A stretch of 64,000 nucleotides of DNA from Novosphingobium beihaiense (GCF_022832375.1 NZ_JALHLG010000003.1:124001-188000), one strand, 5' to 3'. Shown: positions 17,706-26,103, numbered from the stretch's first letter. Numbers and translations: made by a program. The notes: generated by a model not told the origin, from the letters alone.

Positions 17706-18380
17706 CTACACCGCGTCGAACACATATCCCAGCGAGCGTACTGTGCGCAGCGGATTACCCGCTCCTGCGCTTTTGAGGGCGCGGCGCAGACGGCCAATCC
17801 ATACATCGACGGTGCGCTCGTCCACCGGCGGTTCCTGCTTGCCGAGCGCGGCGATAAGCTGCCCCCGGCTGAACACGCGCCCCGGATGCTCGATGAAATA
17901 GCGCAGCAGGCGCAGTTCGTTGGGCATCAGCGGGATCGGCTTGCCCTGCCAGCGCGCCTGGAACGCCGCAACATCCACCGTAAGATCGCCTTGCGCGACC
18001 ATACGGATGCCCGCACTGTCCTGATCGCCCAGATTGGCGCCCAGCACCCGGTCGAGCAGCGCGGTACGGGTGAGCGGACCGACCATATAGTCGTCCGCGC
18101 CCATGCGCAGCGCGCGCTTGCGGTCCTCCAGATTGTCTTCCTCAAGCACCATGGTGACATGGGCATGGGCCGTCAGCGGATCGGCGCGCAGGCGGCGGCA
18201 CAGCTCCAGCCCCGACATTTCGGGCAGAACCCAGTCGACGAAGATCCACAGTGCCCCTTCGATCAGGGGAAGTTCGGCGAAATCCGTCCAACGGTGCAGG
18301 ACAACGTCGAATTCGTCATGCCGGAAAGCTGCCAGCCCTCCGGAAAGCTCACTGGCCAGTAATATATCGATCCGCCGCAT
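17706..18380 (-). CDS. PhoB-like winged-helix regulator with atypical receiver
   Basis: OmpR/PhoB-type DNA-binding regulator of 224 residues. The C-terminal winged helix (RLLRYFIEHPGRVFSRGQL, DERTVDVWIGRLRRAL, RTVRSLGYVFD) is close to that of the phoB product encoded at 24712-25398, including the recognition region. The N-terminal receiver keeps the phosphoacceptor position (D49 in FVDWVLPEMSG). The switch Thr is Leu (L79), the invariant Lys of the KPF motif is Gly (G101 in VGPL), and the N-terminal acidic pair is altered. Phosphorylation control is therefore doubtful. Start ATG 18380 begins MRRIDILL. Its promoter region carries four Pho-box half-sites. Confidence 0.85.
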   Translation of the reverse strand: MRRIDILLASELSGGLAAFRHDEFDVVLHRWTDFAELPLIEGALWIFVDWVLPEMSGLELCRRLRADPLTAHAHVTMVLEEDNLEDRKRALRMGADDYMVGPLTRTALLDRVLGANLGDQDSAGIRMVAQGDLTVDVAAFQARWQGKPIPLMPNELRLLRYFIEHPGRVFSRGQLIAALGKQEPPVDERTVDVWIGRLRRALKSAGAGNPLRTVRSLGYVFDAV

Positions 18381-18423
18381 TGCCCCTGCCCGGTTAACTT
18401 GGCGGGCTGTCTGCCCTCCGATT

Positions 18424-18463
18424 ATGACGAACGGGTGACGTATCGGTGACGGGAGTGTGAAAA
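18424..18463 (-). promoter_or_regulatory. Four-repeat Pho-box array in front of the PhoB-like regulator gene
   Basis: On the minus strand, four 7-base half-sites with 4-base spacers: TTTTCAC, CCGTCAC, ACGTCAC and TCGTCAT. Their plus-strand starts are 18457, 18446, 18435 and 18424, an exact 11-base period. The array ends 43 bases before the ATG at 18380, a normal position for a PhoB-activated promoter. Confidence 0.75.
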
Positions 18464-18490
18464 CTTCTATCCCGCAGCCGCGTATGTGGA

Positions 18491-18519
18491 TTGTCATTGA
18501 ACTGACCCGCAAACGTCAC
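18491..18519 (+). promoter_or_regulatory. Pho box upstream of plcP-agt
   Basis: TTGTCAT at 18491, CTGACCC at 18502 and ACGTCAC at 18513: three half-sites, 11-base period, plus-strand orientation. It ends 59 bases before the plcP ATG. It lies only 27 bases from the oppositely oriented array serving the divergent regulator. Confidence 0.72.
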
Positions 18520-18578
18520 GGCGGCGCAACGCCATTCTGCCAAGGAACGCATCGCGAGCAACCGGGGGCAACCGAGCG

Positions 18579-19493
18579 ATGCGAACCGACATGGATACTC
18601 TTCTCGATCAGTACACCCGCCCGGCGGCCGGTATTCCAGCCTGGCTCGACCTTCCCGATCCCAAGGGCTTTCGGCCCAAGCGCAAGTACCGCACGATCTG
18701 GATTTCGGACATCCACCTCGGCACGCGCGGCTGCAACGCGGCGTTGCTGGTCGATTTCCTGCGGTCGGTTGAGTGCAAGACGCTCTATCTGGTGGGCGAC
18801 ATCGTCGATGGCTGGCGGCTGCGCAAGGGCTGGTACTGGCCCGATGCCCACAACGAAGTGGTGCGCCGCATCCTGAAAATGGCGCATCGCGGCACCCGCG
18901 TGGTGTTCATCGCTGGCAACCATGACGAAATCCTGCGTGACTATGCGGGGCTGACTTTCGGCGGCGTCGAACTCGCGCTCGAAGCGGTTCACGAGACAGT
19001 GGACGGGCGCAAGCTGCTGATCACCCATGGCGACGCATTCGATGGCGTCGTGCTCTACCACAAGTGGCTCGCCTTCCTGGGTGACCAGGCCTACGGCATG
19101 CTGCTGCGCGCCAACATCGCCTTCAACGCCGTGCGCCGCCGCCTGAAAATGCCCTACTGGTCGCTTTCGGCCTACATGAAGAAGAAGGTCAAGAACGCGG
19201 TCCAGTACGTGTGCAGCTATGAAGAGGCTGTTGCGTCCGAAGCGGTGAGCCGTGGGTTCGACGGCGTGGTCTGCGGTCACATCCACTGCGCCGAGATCCG
19301 CCAGTTCGGCGGCATCACGTATTATAACGACGGCGACTGGGTGGAAAGCTGCACCGCGCTGGCCGAAGACTTCGAAGGCAACATCGCAATCATCGATTGG
19401 GTCGCCGAGACCGGCGGCCATGCCAGCGAGGTTGCCGTCAGCGAGCTGGGCGCCGCGGCCGCAGCCGAAGCACCGGCTGGAGCAAACGCGTGA
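18579..19493 (+). CDS. plcP: PlcP-type phospholipase C (calcineurin-like metallophosphoesterase)
   Basis: By family and neighbour, cleaves phosphatidylcholine and related phospholipids to diacylglycerol during phosphate shortage. The protein of 304 residues shows the full metallophosphoesterase motif set: SDIHLGTRG, GDIVDGW, GNHDE, THGDAFD and GHIHCAEIR. PlcP resembles LpxH (UDP-2,3-diacylglucosamine hydrolase) and is often annotated so. The translational coupling to a GT4 glycosyltransferase and the Pho box upstream favour PlcP, because plcP-agt pairs are the known lipid-remodelling unit of rhizobia and marine bacteria. ATG 18579 follows GGGGGC; ATG 18591 is an alternative. Confidence 0.85.
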   Translation: MRTDMDTLLDQYTRPAAGIPAWLDLPDPKGFRPKRKYRTIWISDIHLGTRGCNAALLVDFLRSVECKTLYLVGDIVDGWRLRKGWYWPDAHNEVVRRILKMAHRGTRVVFIAGNHDEILRDYAGLTFGGVELALEAVHETVDGRKLLITHGDAFDGVVLYHKWLAFLGDQAYGMLLRANIAFNAVRRRLKMPYWSLSAYMKKKVKNAVQYVCSYEEAVASEAVSRGFDGVVCGHIHCAEIRQFGGITYYNDGDWVESCTALAEDFEGNIAIIDWVAETGGHASEVAVSELGAAAAAEAPAGANA

Positions 19494-20560
19494 AACTGGC
19501 TCTGGCGACCGACGCCTGGCTGCCTCAGGTCAACGGTGTCGTCCGCTCGCTTTCCGCCACACTCGATGAACTGCGCGCACGCGGTCACAGTGTCGAGACG
19601 ATCACGCCCGACCGGTTCCTGACCGTGCCGATGCCCGGCTATGCCTCGATCCGGCTGGCGATGGCTCCGCGCTTCGGCGTGCGCCGGATGCTCGACCGGG
19701 CCGCTCCGGAAATCGTCCATATCGCCACTGAAGGGCCGATCGGCTGGGCCGCGCGCGGCTGGTGTCTTTCACGCGGGGTGCCGTTCACCTCTGCCTTCCA
19801 TACCCGCTTTCCCGAATATGCCGCTGTGCGCACCGGGCTTTCGGCCGAATACTTCTGGCCGATCCTGCAGCGCTTCCACGCACCAAGCAGCGCCGTGCTC
19901 GTCTCCACCCGAAGCCTGGCAGACGAACTGGCCGGACGCGGTATCGCCCACACGCGGCCGTGGAGCCGCGGCATCGACCACACCCTGTTCAAACCGGAAG
20001 GCCCGCGCCATCCGGCCATGACCGCCCTGCCCGGTCCGGTTCTGCTGAATGTCGGACGCGTCGCGCCGGAAAAGAACCTTGAGGCATTTCTCTCCGCCGA
20101 TGTGCCCGGCAGCAAGGTCGTGGTAGGCGATGGCCCCGCGCTCGAAAGCCTGAAGCGCCGCTATCCCGGCGTGCTGTTCCTCGGCGCGCTGGCGGGCGAG
20201 GAACTCGCGTCTGCCTACCGCGCCGCCGATTGCTTCGTGTTCCCGAGCCTGACCGACACTTTCGGCCTCGTCGTGATCGAGGCGCTGGCCTGCGGCACGC
20301 CTGTGGCGGCCTATCCAGTAACAGGCCCGATCGACATCCTCGGCCCCGATGGCTGCGGTGTCGAAACACGCCTGCCCCACCCGGGCGGCGCCATCTCCAA
20401 CGATCTGGAACAGGCCATCACTGCCGCCTTGCGCGTCGAACGCGAACAGGCAGCGGCGATGGGCGCGCTCTATTCGTGGGAACGGGCCACCGGCCAGTTC
20501 CTTCGTGCCATCGTGGCGGCGGTCAATGGCCAGGGCCCCGCGCTGAAAAGCGCCGCATAA
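19490..20560 (+). CDS. agt: GT4 glycosyltransferase, likely diacylglycerol glycosyltransferase Agt
   Basis: Predicted to add sugar or glucuronate to the diacylglycerol released by PlcP, giving phosphorus-free glycolipids. The 356-residue protein has the GT-B layout: N-terminal acceptor domain from VKLALATDAWLPQVNGVVRS, then a donor domain with LLNVGRVAPEKNLEAFL, VVVGDGPA and the EX7E segment around FVFPSLTDTFGLVVIEALACG. The GTG start overlaps the plcP stop (GTGA), so translation is coupled. A hairpin (AAGCGCC at 20548, GGCGCTT at 20561) spans the stop codon. Sugar specificity cannot be read from sequence. Confidence 0.83.
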   Translation: MKLALATDAWLPQVNGVVRSLSATLDELRARGHSVETITPDRFLTVPMPGYASIRLAMAPRFGVRRMLDRAAPEIVHIATEGPIGWAARGWCLSRGVPFTSAFHTRFPEYAAVRTGLSAEYFWPILQRFHAPSSAVLVSTRSLADELAGRGIAHTRPWSRGIDHTLFKPEGPRHPAMTALPGPVLLNVGRVAPEKNLEAFLSADVPGSKVVVGDGPALESLKRRYPGVLFLGALAGEELASAYRAADCFVFPSLTDTFGLVVIEALACGTPVAAYPVTGPIDILGPDGCGVETRLPHPGGAISNDLEQAITAALRVEREQAAAMGALYSWERATGQFLRAIVAAVNGQGPALKSAA

Positions 20561-20643
20561 GGCGCTTGCCCGTTCCCGGGGTTTGACCGTCCCTGCCGAT
20601 TGCTGTTCCTTCTTCCGCAAAGGGATTCGGGAGAGGGAATTTC

Positions 20644-22551
20644 ATGAAGCCGCATCGCGCGCTGCCTCCGCCAAGACTGGCGCCTTTGGCCTTCGGGCTG
20701 CTGGCCATTCTCCTGGCCGCCGCAGGCTCCTTCGCCGGTGCTGCCTCTGCAGAGACCGTGAAGAACACTCCGGGCGTCACCCCGGCAGGCGAGAAGTTTC
20801 CCGAAGGCGCCCAGGTCTATCGCACCGCATGCGCGGCCTGCCATGAAACCGGCGCGGGCCGGGCGCCTGCGCGTGTGTTGCTGAGCTACATGACGCCCGA
20901 TGCCATTGTCACGGCACTGACCAGCGGCGCCATGCAGGCGCAAGGTTCCGCGCTCAGCCGCGAACAGAAAGTAAAAGTGGCCGAACACCTTTCCGGCCAG
21001 GCCCTTGGCACCGCGCAGGCGGCGCTGCCGGAACCGCCGCCTTGTGCCCCAGACCACGCAGCGTTCGACCGCAGGCAGATCCCCGCCTTCGCCGGAGCAG
21101 GACTGGACCATGCCGCGACTCATTCGATCTCCACCGCGCAGGCCGGGATCGGCAAGACGAACGTGAGGAGGCTCCGGCTGAAATGGGCCTTCGGCTTCCC
21201 GCAGGCCAGCCGCGCCCGCTCGCAACCGGCGCTGGGCGGCGGCGCGATCTTCGCGGGCAGCCACGGCGGCAAGGTCTATGCGCTCGACCGCGAAACCGGC
21301 TGCATGCGCTGGACATTCGACGCCGGCGCGGAAGTGCGCACCGCCATCGTCCTCTCTCCTTGGGAAGCAGGCGATGCCGGTGCCGTGCCCCTCGCCTATT
21401 TCGGCGACTGGGCAGGCAACGCCTATGCCGTAGAGGCCTTTACCGGCAAGCTGGTTTGGAAAGTCCATGCAGACGAACATCCTGCCGCCGTCATCACCGC
21501 CAGCCCGGCGCTCCATGGCGATACGCTCTACGTGCCGGTTTCTTCACTGGAAGAGGCCGCAGCGGCCACGCCGGGCTACAAGTGCTGCTCGTTCCGTGGC
21601 TCGGTGCTTGCGCTGGATGCCCGCACGGGCGCCGAAAAGTGGCGGACCTGGCTGGTGGGCGAACCCAGGCCGCAACCCGGTGGAAATACCCTCGGCCCCT
21701 CGGGCGTGCCGGTCTGGGCAGGCATCGCCATCGACCGCAAGCGCGGCAACCTGATCGTGGCGACAGGCGACAATTACACCCATCCGGCAACGGACCTGTC
21801 CGACGCGCTTGTCGCGATGGACTTGCGCACAGGCGCGATCCGCTGGCATTTTCAGGCGCTCGCAGGCGATGCCTGGAATGTCGATTGCGTCACGCCAGAT
21901 CCCGATAATTGCCCCGAAGACGCCGGGCCGGACTATGACTTCGGCGCTCTCCCTGTTCTCGCCACGGGCAAAGACGGACGAGACTATGTCCTTGGCGGAC
22001 AGAAATCGGGCCAAGTCTGGGCCGTGGATGCACAGACCGGCAAGCTGGCCTGGCACCGGCAGGTGGGGCGCGGCGGTATGGCGGGCGGCGTGCACTTCGG
22101 CCTCGCGGCGGACAGCGGCCGCGTCTACGTTGCCATCAGCGACATGCCCGATTTCGTCGACCGCCCTTTCCCGCCAGCCCCCGGCCTCCATGCGCTCAAT
22201 CTTGCGGCCGGAACGCCGCTGTGGAGTGCCCCCGCGCCTGACGAAGTCTGCAAGGGCCGCCCGCTCTGCGTGCCCGGCAACAGCGGCGCCTTTACCGTAA
22301 CGCCCGAACTGGTGCTGGCAGGAGGAGATGATGGCTACGTGCGCATCCTCGATGCCGAAACCGGCGCACAACTCTGGCAGTTCGACACTGCCCAGGACTT
22401 TACCACCGTCAATGGGGTGCCCGCCAAAGGCGGCGCGATGAGCGGCGGGGCGGCGCCGGTGGCGGACCGCGGCCAGCTCATCGTCTCGTCAGGCTATGGC
22501 TTCGTTTCGAAGATGCCGGGCAATGTACTGCTGGTATTCGAGGTGGAATAG
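20644..22551 (+). CDS. Quinohemoprotein dehydrogenase (cytochrome c + PQQ propeller), PVA-dehydrogenase-like
   Basis: Periplasmic PQQ-dependent alcohol oxidase passing electrons to a fused c-type heme. The 635-residue protein has a signal peptide of about 36 residues. A small cytochrome c domain carries heme motif CAACH (C63-H67), with a possible Met ligand in YMTPDAI. An eight-bladed propeller follows with repeats such as GKVYALDRETGCMRWTFDAG and GYVRILDAETGAQLWQFD. Adjacent C314-C315 match the vicinal disulfide of PQQ alcohol dehydrogenases. Heme domain first, propeller second, is the order of sphingomonad polyvinyl-alcohol dehydrogenase. No oxidised-PVA hydrolase gene is adjacent, so another secondary alcohol is possible. 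Confidence 0.82.
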   Translation: MKPHRALPPPRLAPLAFGLLAILLAAAGSFAGAASAETVKNTPGVTPAGEKFPEGAQVYRTACAACHETGAGRAPARVLLSYMTPDAIVTALTSGAMQAQGSALSREQKVKVAEHLSGQALGTAQAALPEPPPCAPDHAAFDRRQIPAFAGAGLDHAATHSISTAQAGIGKTNVRRLRLKWAFGFPQASRARSQPALGGGAIFAGSHGGKVYALDRETGCMRWTFDAGAEVRTAIVLSPWEAGDAGAVPLAYFGDWAGNAYAVEAFTGKLVWKVHADEHPAAVITASPALHGDTLYVPVSSLEEAAAATPGYKCCSFRGSVLALDARTGAEKWRTWLVGEPRPQPGGNTLGPSGVPVWAGIAIDRKRGNLIVATGDNYTHPATDLSDALVAMDLRTGAIRWHFQALAGDAWNVDCVTPDPDNCPEDAGPDYDFGALPVLATGKDGRDYVLGGQKSGQVWAVDAQTGKLAWHRQVGRGGMAGGVHFGLAADSGRVYVAISDMPDFVDRPFPPAPGLHALNLAAGTPLWSAPAPDEVCKGRPLCVPGNSGAFTVTPELVLAGGDDGYVRILDAETGAQLWQFDTAQDFTTVNGVPAKGGAMSGGAAPVADRGQLIVSSGYGFVSKMPGNVLLVFEVE

Positions 22552-22610
22552 GCCGCTTCTGCGCCTCAACACGAACGGAACGTGGTGCTGATTGAGACGC
22601 GGCCCCTAAA

Positions 22611-23420
22611 TCACCGGAACCCCAGGCTGCGAGAGATCGCGGCAGCCTCGTCCAGCACCAGCCCAGCCAGTTCATCCAGACGGCCCTGCGCACGCTCGCT
22701 GGGCGCTGCAACCACCAATGCGCCAACCACGCCGCCTGCCGCATCGCGGATCACACTGGCAGTGCCGGTCACGCCGTCCGCCGCCTGATCAACGGTCTGT
22801 GCGAAACCGTCGCGGCGGGCCTGTTCTACCGCCCCGGCCAAGGCAACAGGATCGATCTCGGTAGTGCGGGCCAGGCGTTCGGGGGCCACGCGCTTGAGGT
22901 AGGACTTCACGGCCTCCGGCGAACAGGTCGCCAGCAACGCACGGCCGCCTGCCGTTGCGTAGAACGGGCGCCGGTCTCCGATCGAGACCGAATAGCGCAC
23001 GACATTGCGGCTCTCGACGAGATCAACATAAGTCACCATGCCGCCCTCATGATCGCCCACGGCCAGCAGCACGGTCTCGCCTGTCCGCTCGCACAGGCGG
23101 CGCATACCTTCGCGGACCAGATCGGAACTGTGCAGGCGGCGGCGCGCTTCTGTAAGCGCGCTGCCCAGCCCGAAAGCGCCGGGGCCAAGCCGCCAGGCAC
23201 CATCCGCCGCTATCACCAGATCCTCATCGGCAAGGCCGCGCAGCAGAGCGGCAAGGCTGCTCTTGGGCGTGGCAAGACGGCGGCTGAGATCAGCCAGTGA
23301 AACCGGTTCGTTGCTGGCGCACAGAGCCTCCAGCAGGCGGATGACGCGCGTCACCGACTGCGGGCTGCCTCCGCCACGGCGTTCGCCGCCTGCCCCTGTT
23401 TCCCGTGCCCCGCTCGTCAA
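22611..23420 (-). CDS. IclR-family transcriptional regulator
   Basis: DNA-binding regulator of 269 residues. It has an N-terminal winged helix (SVTRVIRLLEALCASNEPVS, LADLSRRLATPKSSLAALL) and a C-terminal IclR effector domain (VTYVDLVESRNVVRYSVSIG, FYATAGGRALLA). The start is TTG at 23420, seven bases after the stop of the oxidoreductase gene upstream, with GAGGG just before it. The two minus-strand genes form a unit, so the regulator probably controls that oxidoreductase or a catabolic gene elsewhere. It converges with the quinohemoprotein gene. Ligand unknown. Confidence 0.88.
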   Translation of the reverse strand: MTSGARETGAGGERRGGGSPQSVTRVIRLLEALCASNEPVSLADLSRRLATPKSSLAALLRGLADEDLVIAADGAWRLGPGAFGLGSALTEARRRLHSSDLVREGMRRLCERTGETVLLAVGDHEGGMVTYVDLVESRNVVRYSVSIGDRRPFYATAGGRALLATCSPEAVKSYLKRVAPERLARTTEIDPVALAGAVEQARRDGFAQTVDQAADGVTGTASVIRDAAGGVVGALVVAAPSERAQGRLDELAGLVLDEAAAISRSLGFR

Positions 23421-23427
23421 TTCGCCC

Positions 23428-24435
23428 TCACCGGAATGCCGGGATCACTTCCCGTGCAAAGGTCTGCGCATAGGCGAGGAAGCGCTCCGCCGGAAGTCCG
23501 GGTGGCTTCATCATCGTGAAATGCTCCACCGGCGCCTGTTCCAGCAGACGGGTGAAGTAGCCTATCGCCTCGTCCGGCGTCAGGATCTGCATGATGCCGC
23601 TGGCTTTGAAAGCATCGAGGTCCATGGGCTTCATCGCCGCATCGTCGAGCCCGATCGCCTTGTCCTCGTTCATCCATTCGCCGTAGGCATTGCTGACGTG
23701 GTGATAGTAGGGCGCGAGTTCGTCCAGCGCCGCCTGCTTGTCATGCGCGACCACCATCATCAGGCCTTGAATCCAGATCCTGGCCTGCGCCGGGTCCTTG
23801 CCCTGCTCTTCCAGCTTCTGCTTGTAGAGCGGCCAGATATCCGCGTTGCCGAAGTAGCCATCGCCATATTTCGCCACGCGCGCCATGGCCTTGGGCGCAA
23901 AGCCGCCGATGTAGAGCGGAATCTGTCCCCGGCTGGAAAGCGGACGGGCCTTGGCGCCTTTCAGGTTGAAGAACTTGCCTTCGAAATCGACCGTCTCGCC
24001 GTCCCACAAGCGGCGCACGATGTGCAGGAATTCATCGAAGCGCGCGCCCCGCTTGGTGAAATCGAGCCCGTGCGCGGCATATTCGCGGGCCCGGTAGCCG
24101 ATCGCCAGCCCCATCGCGAGCCGCCCGCCAGACAGCGTATCGAGCACCGCGCAATCCTCGGCAAAGCGCAGCGGTTCGTAGAGCGGCCCCAGCGCGATGC
24201 CGGAACCGATCCGCATCCGGCTGGTCCGCGCGGCGATGGCCGCCAGCGCCACCATCGGCGAGGACATGTAGCCATCGTCCGCCAGATGATGCTCGGGCAC
24301 CCAGGCGCCGTCGAAGCCCAGCGCCTCGGTCTCGGCGATAGCGTCCAGGGTTTCGCTGTAGAGCGCTTCGGGCGCTTGCTGCCACTGTGCCGGATTGCGG
24401 AAATCGTAAAGGTAGCCGAAGCCTATGCCCGTCAT
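23428..24435 (-). CDS. LLM-class (luciferase-like) flavin-dependent oxidoreductase
   Basis: Bacterial-luciferase-fold monooxygenase or F420/FMN oxidoreductase of 335 residues; substrate unknown. Family features are the N-terminal strand-helix with TEALGFDGAWVPEHHL, then SGIALGPLYEPLRFAEDCAVLDTLSGGRLAMGLAIGYRAREY cut across residues 90-135, and IPLYIGGFAPKAMARVAKYGDG. It is the first gene of a two-gene unit with the IclR regulator. ATG at 24435 is the only reasonable start. Confidence 0.85.
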   Translation of the reverse strand: MTGIGFGYLYDFRNPAQWQQAPEALYSETLDAIAETEALGFDGAWVPEHHLADDGYMSSPMVALAAIAARTSRMRIGSGIALGPLYEPLRFAEDCAVLDTLSGGRLAMGLAIGYRAREYAAHGLDFTKRGARFDEFLHIVRRLWDGETVDFEGKFFNLKGAKARPLSSRGQIPLYIGGFAPKAMARVAKYGDGYFGNADIWPLYKQKLEEQGKDPAQARIWIQGLMMVVAHDKQAALDELAPYYHHVSNAYGEWMNEDKAIGLDDAAMKPMDLDAFKASGIMQILTPDEAIGYFTRLLEQAPVEHFTMMKPPGLPAERFLAYAQTFAREVIPAFR

Positions 24436-24525
24436 GCGCCTGTCCCGTGGATATGGTTCGGCAGCGACATTAGTGGGCTGGCATGCCCCGGCAAGGCGCA
24501 GGGGCGATCAGTGGCCCCGCCCTTC

Positions 24526-24637
24526 CCGTTCGTGTCGAGCGAAGTCGAGACACGTTGGCACAGTGCTGGCGTGTCTCGATTTCGGGCTTTCAGCCCGAAG
24601 TTTATCCTGAGCGCGTCGAAGGGCTCGACACGAACGG
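24526..24637. repeat. Interspersed inverted-repeat element
   Basis: A 112-base element bounded by CCGTTCGTGTCGAGC at 24526 and its exact complement GCTCGACACGAACGG at 24623. Inner pairs include GAGACACG with CGTGTCTC and CGGGCTTTCAGCCCG. This pattern (GTGTCGAGCGAAGTCGAGACAC) is familiar as a dispersed palindromic repeat in sphingomonad genomes; copy number was not checked. It lies in the gap between the oxidoreductase start and the end of phoB and may end or stabilise the pst-phoB transcript. The rest of this 276-base gap holds nothing recognisable. Confidence 0.8.
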
Positions 24638-24711
24638 ACGGAATTTGCCGGACGTAAGACCTCGCTCAGGACAAGCGGAGACAATTCAAAACGCGGCCTG
24701 AAAGCCTCGCC

Positions 24712-25398
24712 TCAATTCACGTCCATCGCGTAACCGGCGGCGCGCACGGTGCGGATGGGATCGGTGTCGCCATCGCGGTTGATCGCCTTGCGCAGGCGGC
24801 GAATGTGGACGTCCACGGTGCGCTCGTCGATGTCCGAGTCCATGCCCCAGACGCCATCGAGAATCTGCTGGCGCGAGACAACGCGGTTCGGGCGTTCCAT
24901 GAAATAGCGCAGCAGGCGGAATTCGGTGGGGCCAAGGTGCAGCGGCTCGCCGCCCCGCCGCACGCGGTGGCTGGTGGCGTCCAGCTCGATATCGCCCCAT
25001 TGCAGCACATTGCCTGCCAGCGACGGGCGGGAACGGCGCAGCAGCGCCTCGATCCGGGCCATCAGTTCGCGCGGGGAGAACGGCTTGGTGACGTAATCAT
25101 CCGCGCCGGTCTTGAGCCCGCGGATCATGTCTTCTTCCTCGCCGCGCGCGGTGAGCATGATGACCGGGATCTGCGCAGTCTCCTTGTCCTTGCGCAGCTG
25201 GCGGCAGACTTCGATGCCCGGCACCTGCTCGATCATCCAGTCCAGCACGATGGCATCGGGCATCTGCTCACGCACCATCAGCAGCGCTTCCTCACCATCG
25301 GCGGTGGAACGCACTTCATAGCCTTCGGCGCTGAGATTCCAGGTCAGCAACTCGCACAGGGCCGTATCGTCCTCGACGACAAGAACGGTGGGGTTCAT
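24712..25398 (-). CDS. phoB: Phosphate regulon response regulator PhoB
   Basis: Activator of the Pho regulon, phosphorylated by PhoR. The 228-residue protein has a complete receiver: LVVEDDTALC, phosphoacceptor in IVLDWMIEQVPG, MLTARGEE and DDYVTKPF. The winged helix follows with RLLRYFMERPNRVVSRQQI, DERTVDVHIRRLRKAI and RTVRAAGYAMD. It ends the pstS-C-A-B-phoU-phoB run; its ATG overlaps the phoU stop (ATGA). phoR is 8 kb away, on the far side of the porin genes, on the same strand. Confidence 0.95.
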   Translation of the reverse strand: MNPTVLVVEDDTALCELLTWNLSAEGYEVRSTADGEEALLMVREQMPDAIVLDWMIEQVPGIEVCRQLRKDKETAQIPVIMLTARGEEEDMIRGLKTGADDYVTKPFSPRELMARIEALLRRSRPSLAGNVLQWGDIELDATSHRVRRGGEPLHLGPTEFRLLRYFMERPNRVVSRQQILDGVWGMDSDIDERTVDVHIRRLRKAINRDGDTDPIRTVRAAGYAMDVN

Positions 25399-26090
25399 GC
25401 GCTCAGCCCCGTATCGTCGGTCTGGCTGTCACGCTCGGTGCAGTATTCGCCGGTGGCAGCGTAGTATACCATCTCGGCGACGTTGGTCGCATGGTCGCCG
25501 ATGCGTTCCAGATTGCGGGCGATGAACAGCAGCTGCGCGGCGCTGGTGATGGTGGCCGGGTTTTCCATCATGTGCGTCAACAGCGAGCGGAACAGCGTGT
25601 TGTAGAACTGATCGAGCTTCTGATCGCGCCGGATCACTTCCACCGCCAGCGCCGCATCGCGCGAGCCATAGGCGTTGAGAACGTCGCGCACCATGCTCTC
25701 GGCGATCTCGGCCATTGTCGGCACCAGCGTCACCGGCTCGATCTTGTAGCGCCCTTCCAGCGCATTGACGCGCTTGGCGATGTTCTTGGCATAGTCGCCG
25801 ATACGCTCGATCACACCTGAAATCTTGAGCGCGGCGATCACATCGCGCAGATCGTCGGCCATCGGCGCGCGCAGGGCGATGGTGCGCACCGCAAGGCGAT
25901 CCACTTCGGCTTCCAGCGCATCGAGCTTGGCATCGGCGGCCACGACCCGCTCGGCCAGGTCCTCGTCATGCTGGGTGAGCGCGGTGATGGCATCGCGGAT
26001 GGCCACTTCGGCCAGGCCGCCCATTTCCGCGACGAGGCCGCGAAGCTGGCCGATCTCCGAATCGAATGCCTTGACGGTATGGTCTACCAT
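25395..26090 (-). CDS. phoU: Phosphate signalling protein PhoU
   Basis: Cytoplasmic adaptor that links the Pst transporter to PhoR and damps signalling when phosphate is ample. The 231-residue protein is two three-helix bundles, with PhoU repeats IGQLRGLVAEMGGLAEVAIRD in the first and PTMAEIAESMVRDVLNAYGS in the second. Metal-binding acidic positions are visible in ISGVIERIGDYAKNIAKR and IARNLERIGDHATNVAEM. ATG 26090 begins MVDHTVKAF with AAGGAACACGCC before it; the frame extends further only as an overlap into pstB. Between pstB and phoB. Confidence 0.95.
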   Translation of the reverse strand: MVDHTVKAFDSEIGQLRGLVAEMGGLAEVAIRDAITALTQHDEDLAERVVAADAKLDALEAEVDRLAVRTIALRAPMADDLRDVIAALKISGVIERIGDYAKNIAKRVNALEGRYKIEPVTLVPTMAEIAESMVRDVLNAYGSRDAALAVEVIRRDQKLDQFYNTLFRSLLTHMMENPATITSAAQLLFIARNLERIGDHATNVAEMVYYAATGEYCTERDSQTDDTGLSA

Positions 26091-26103
26091 GGCGTGTTCC
26101 TTC

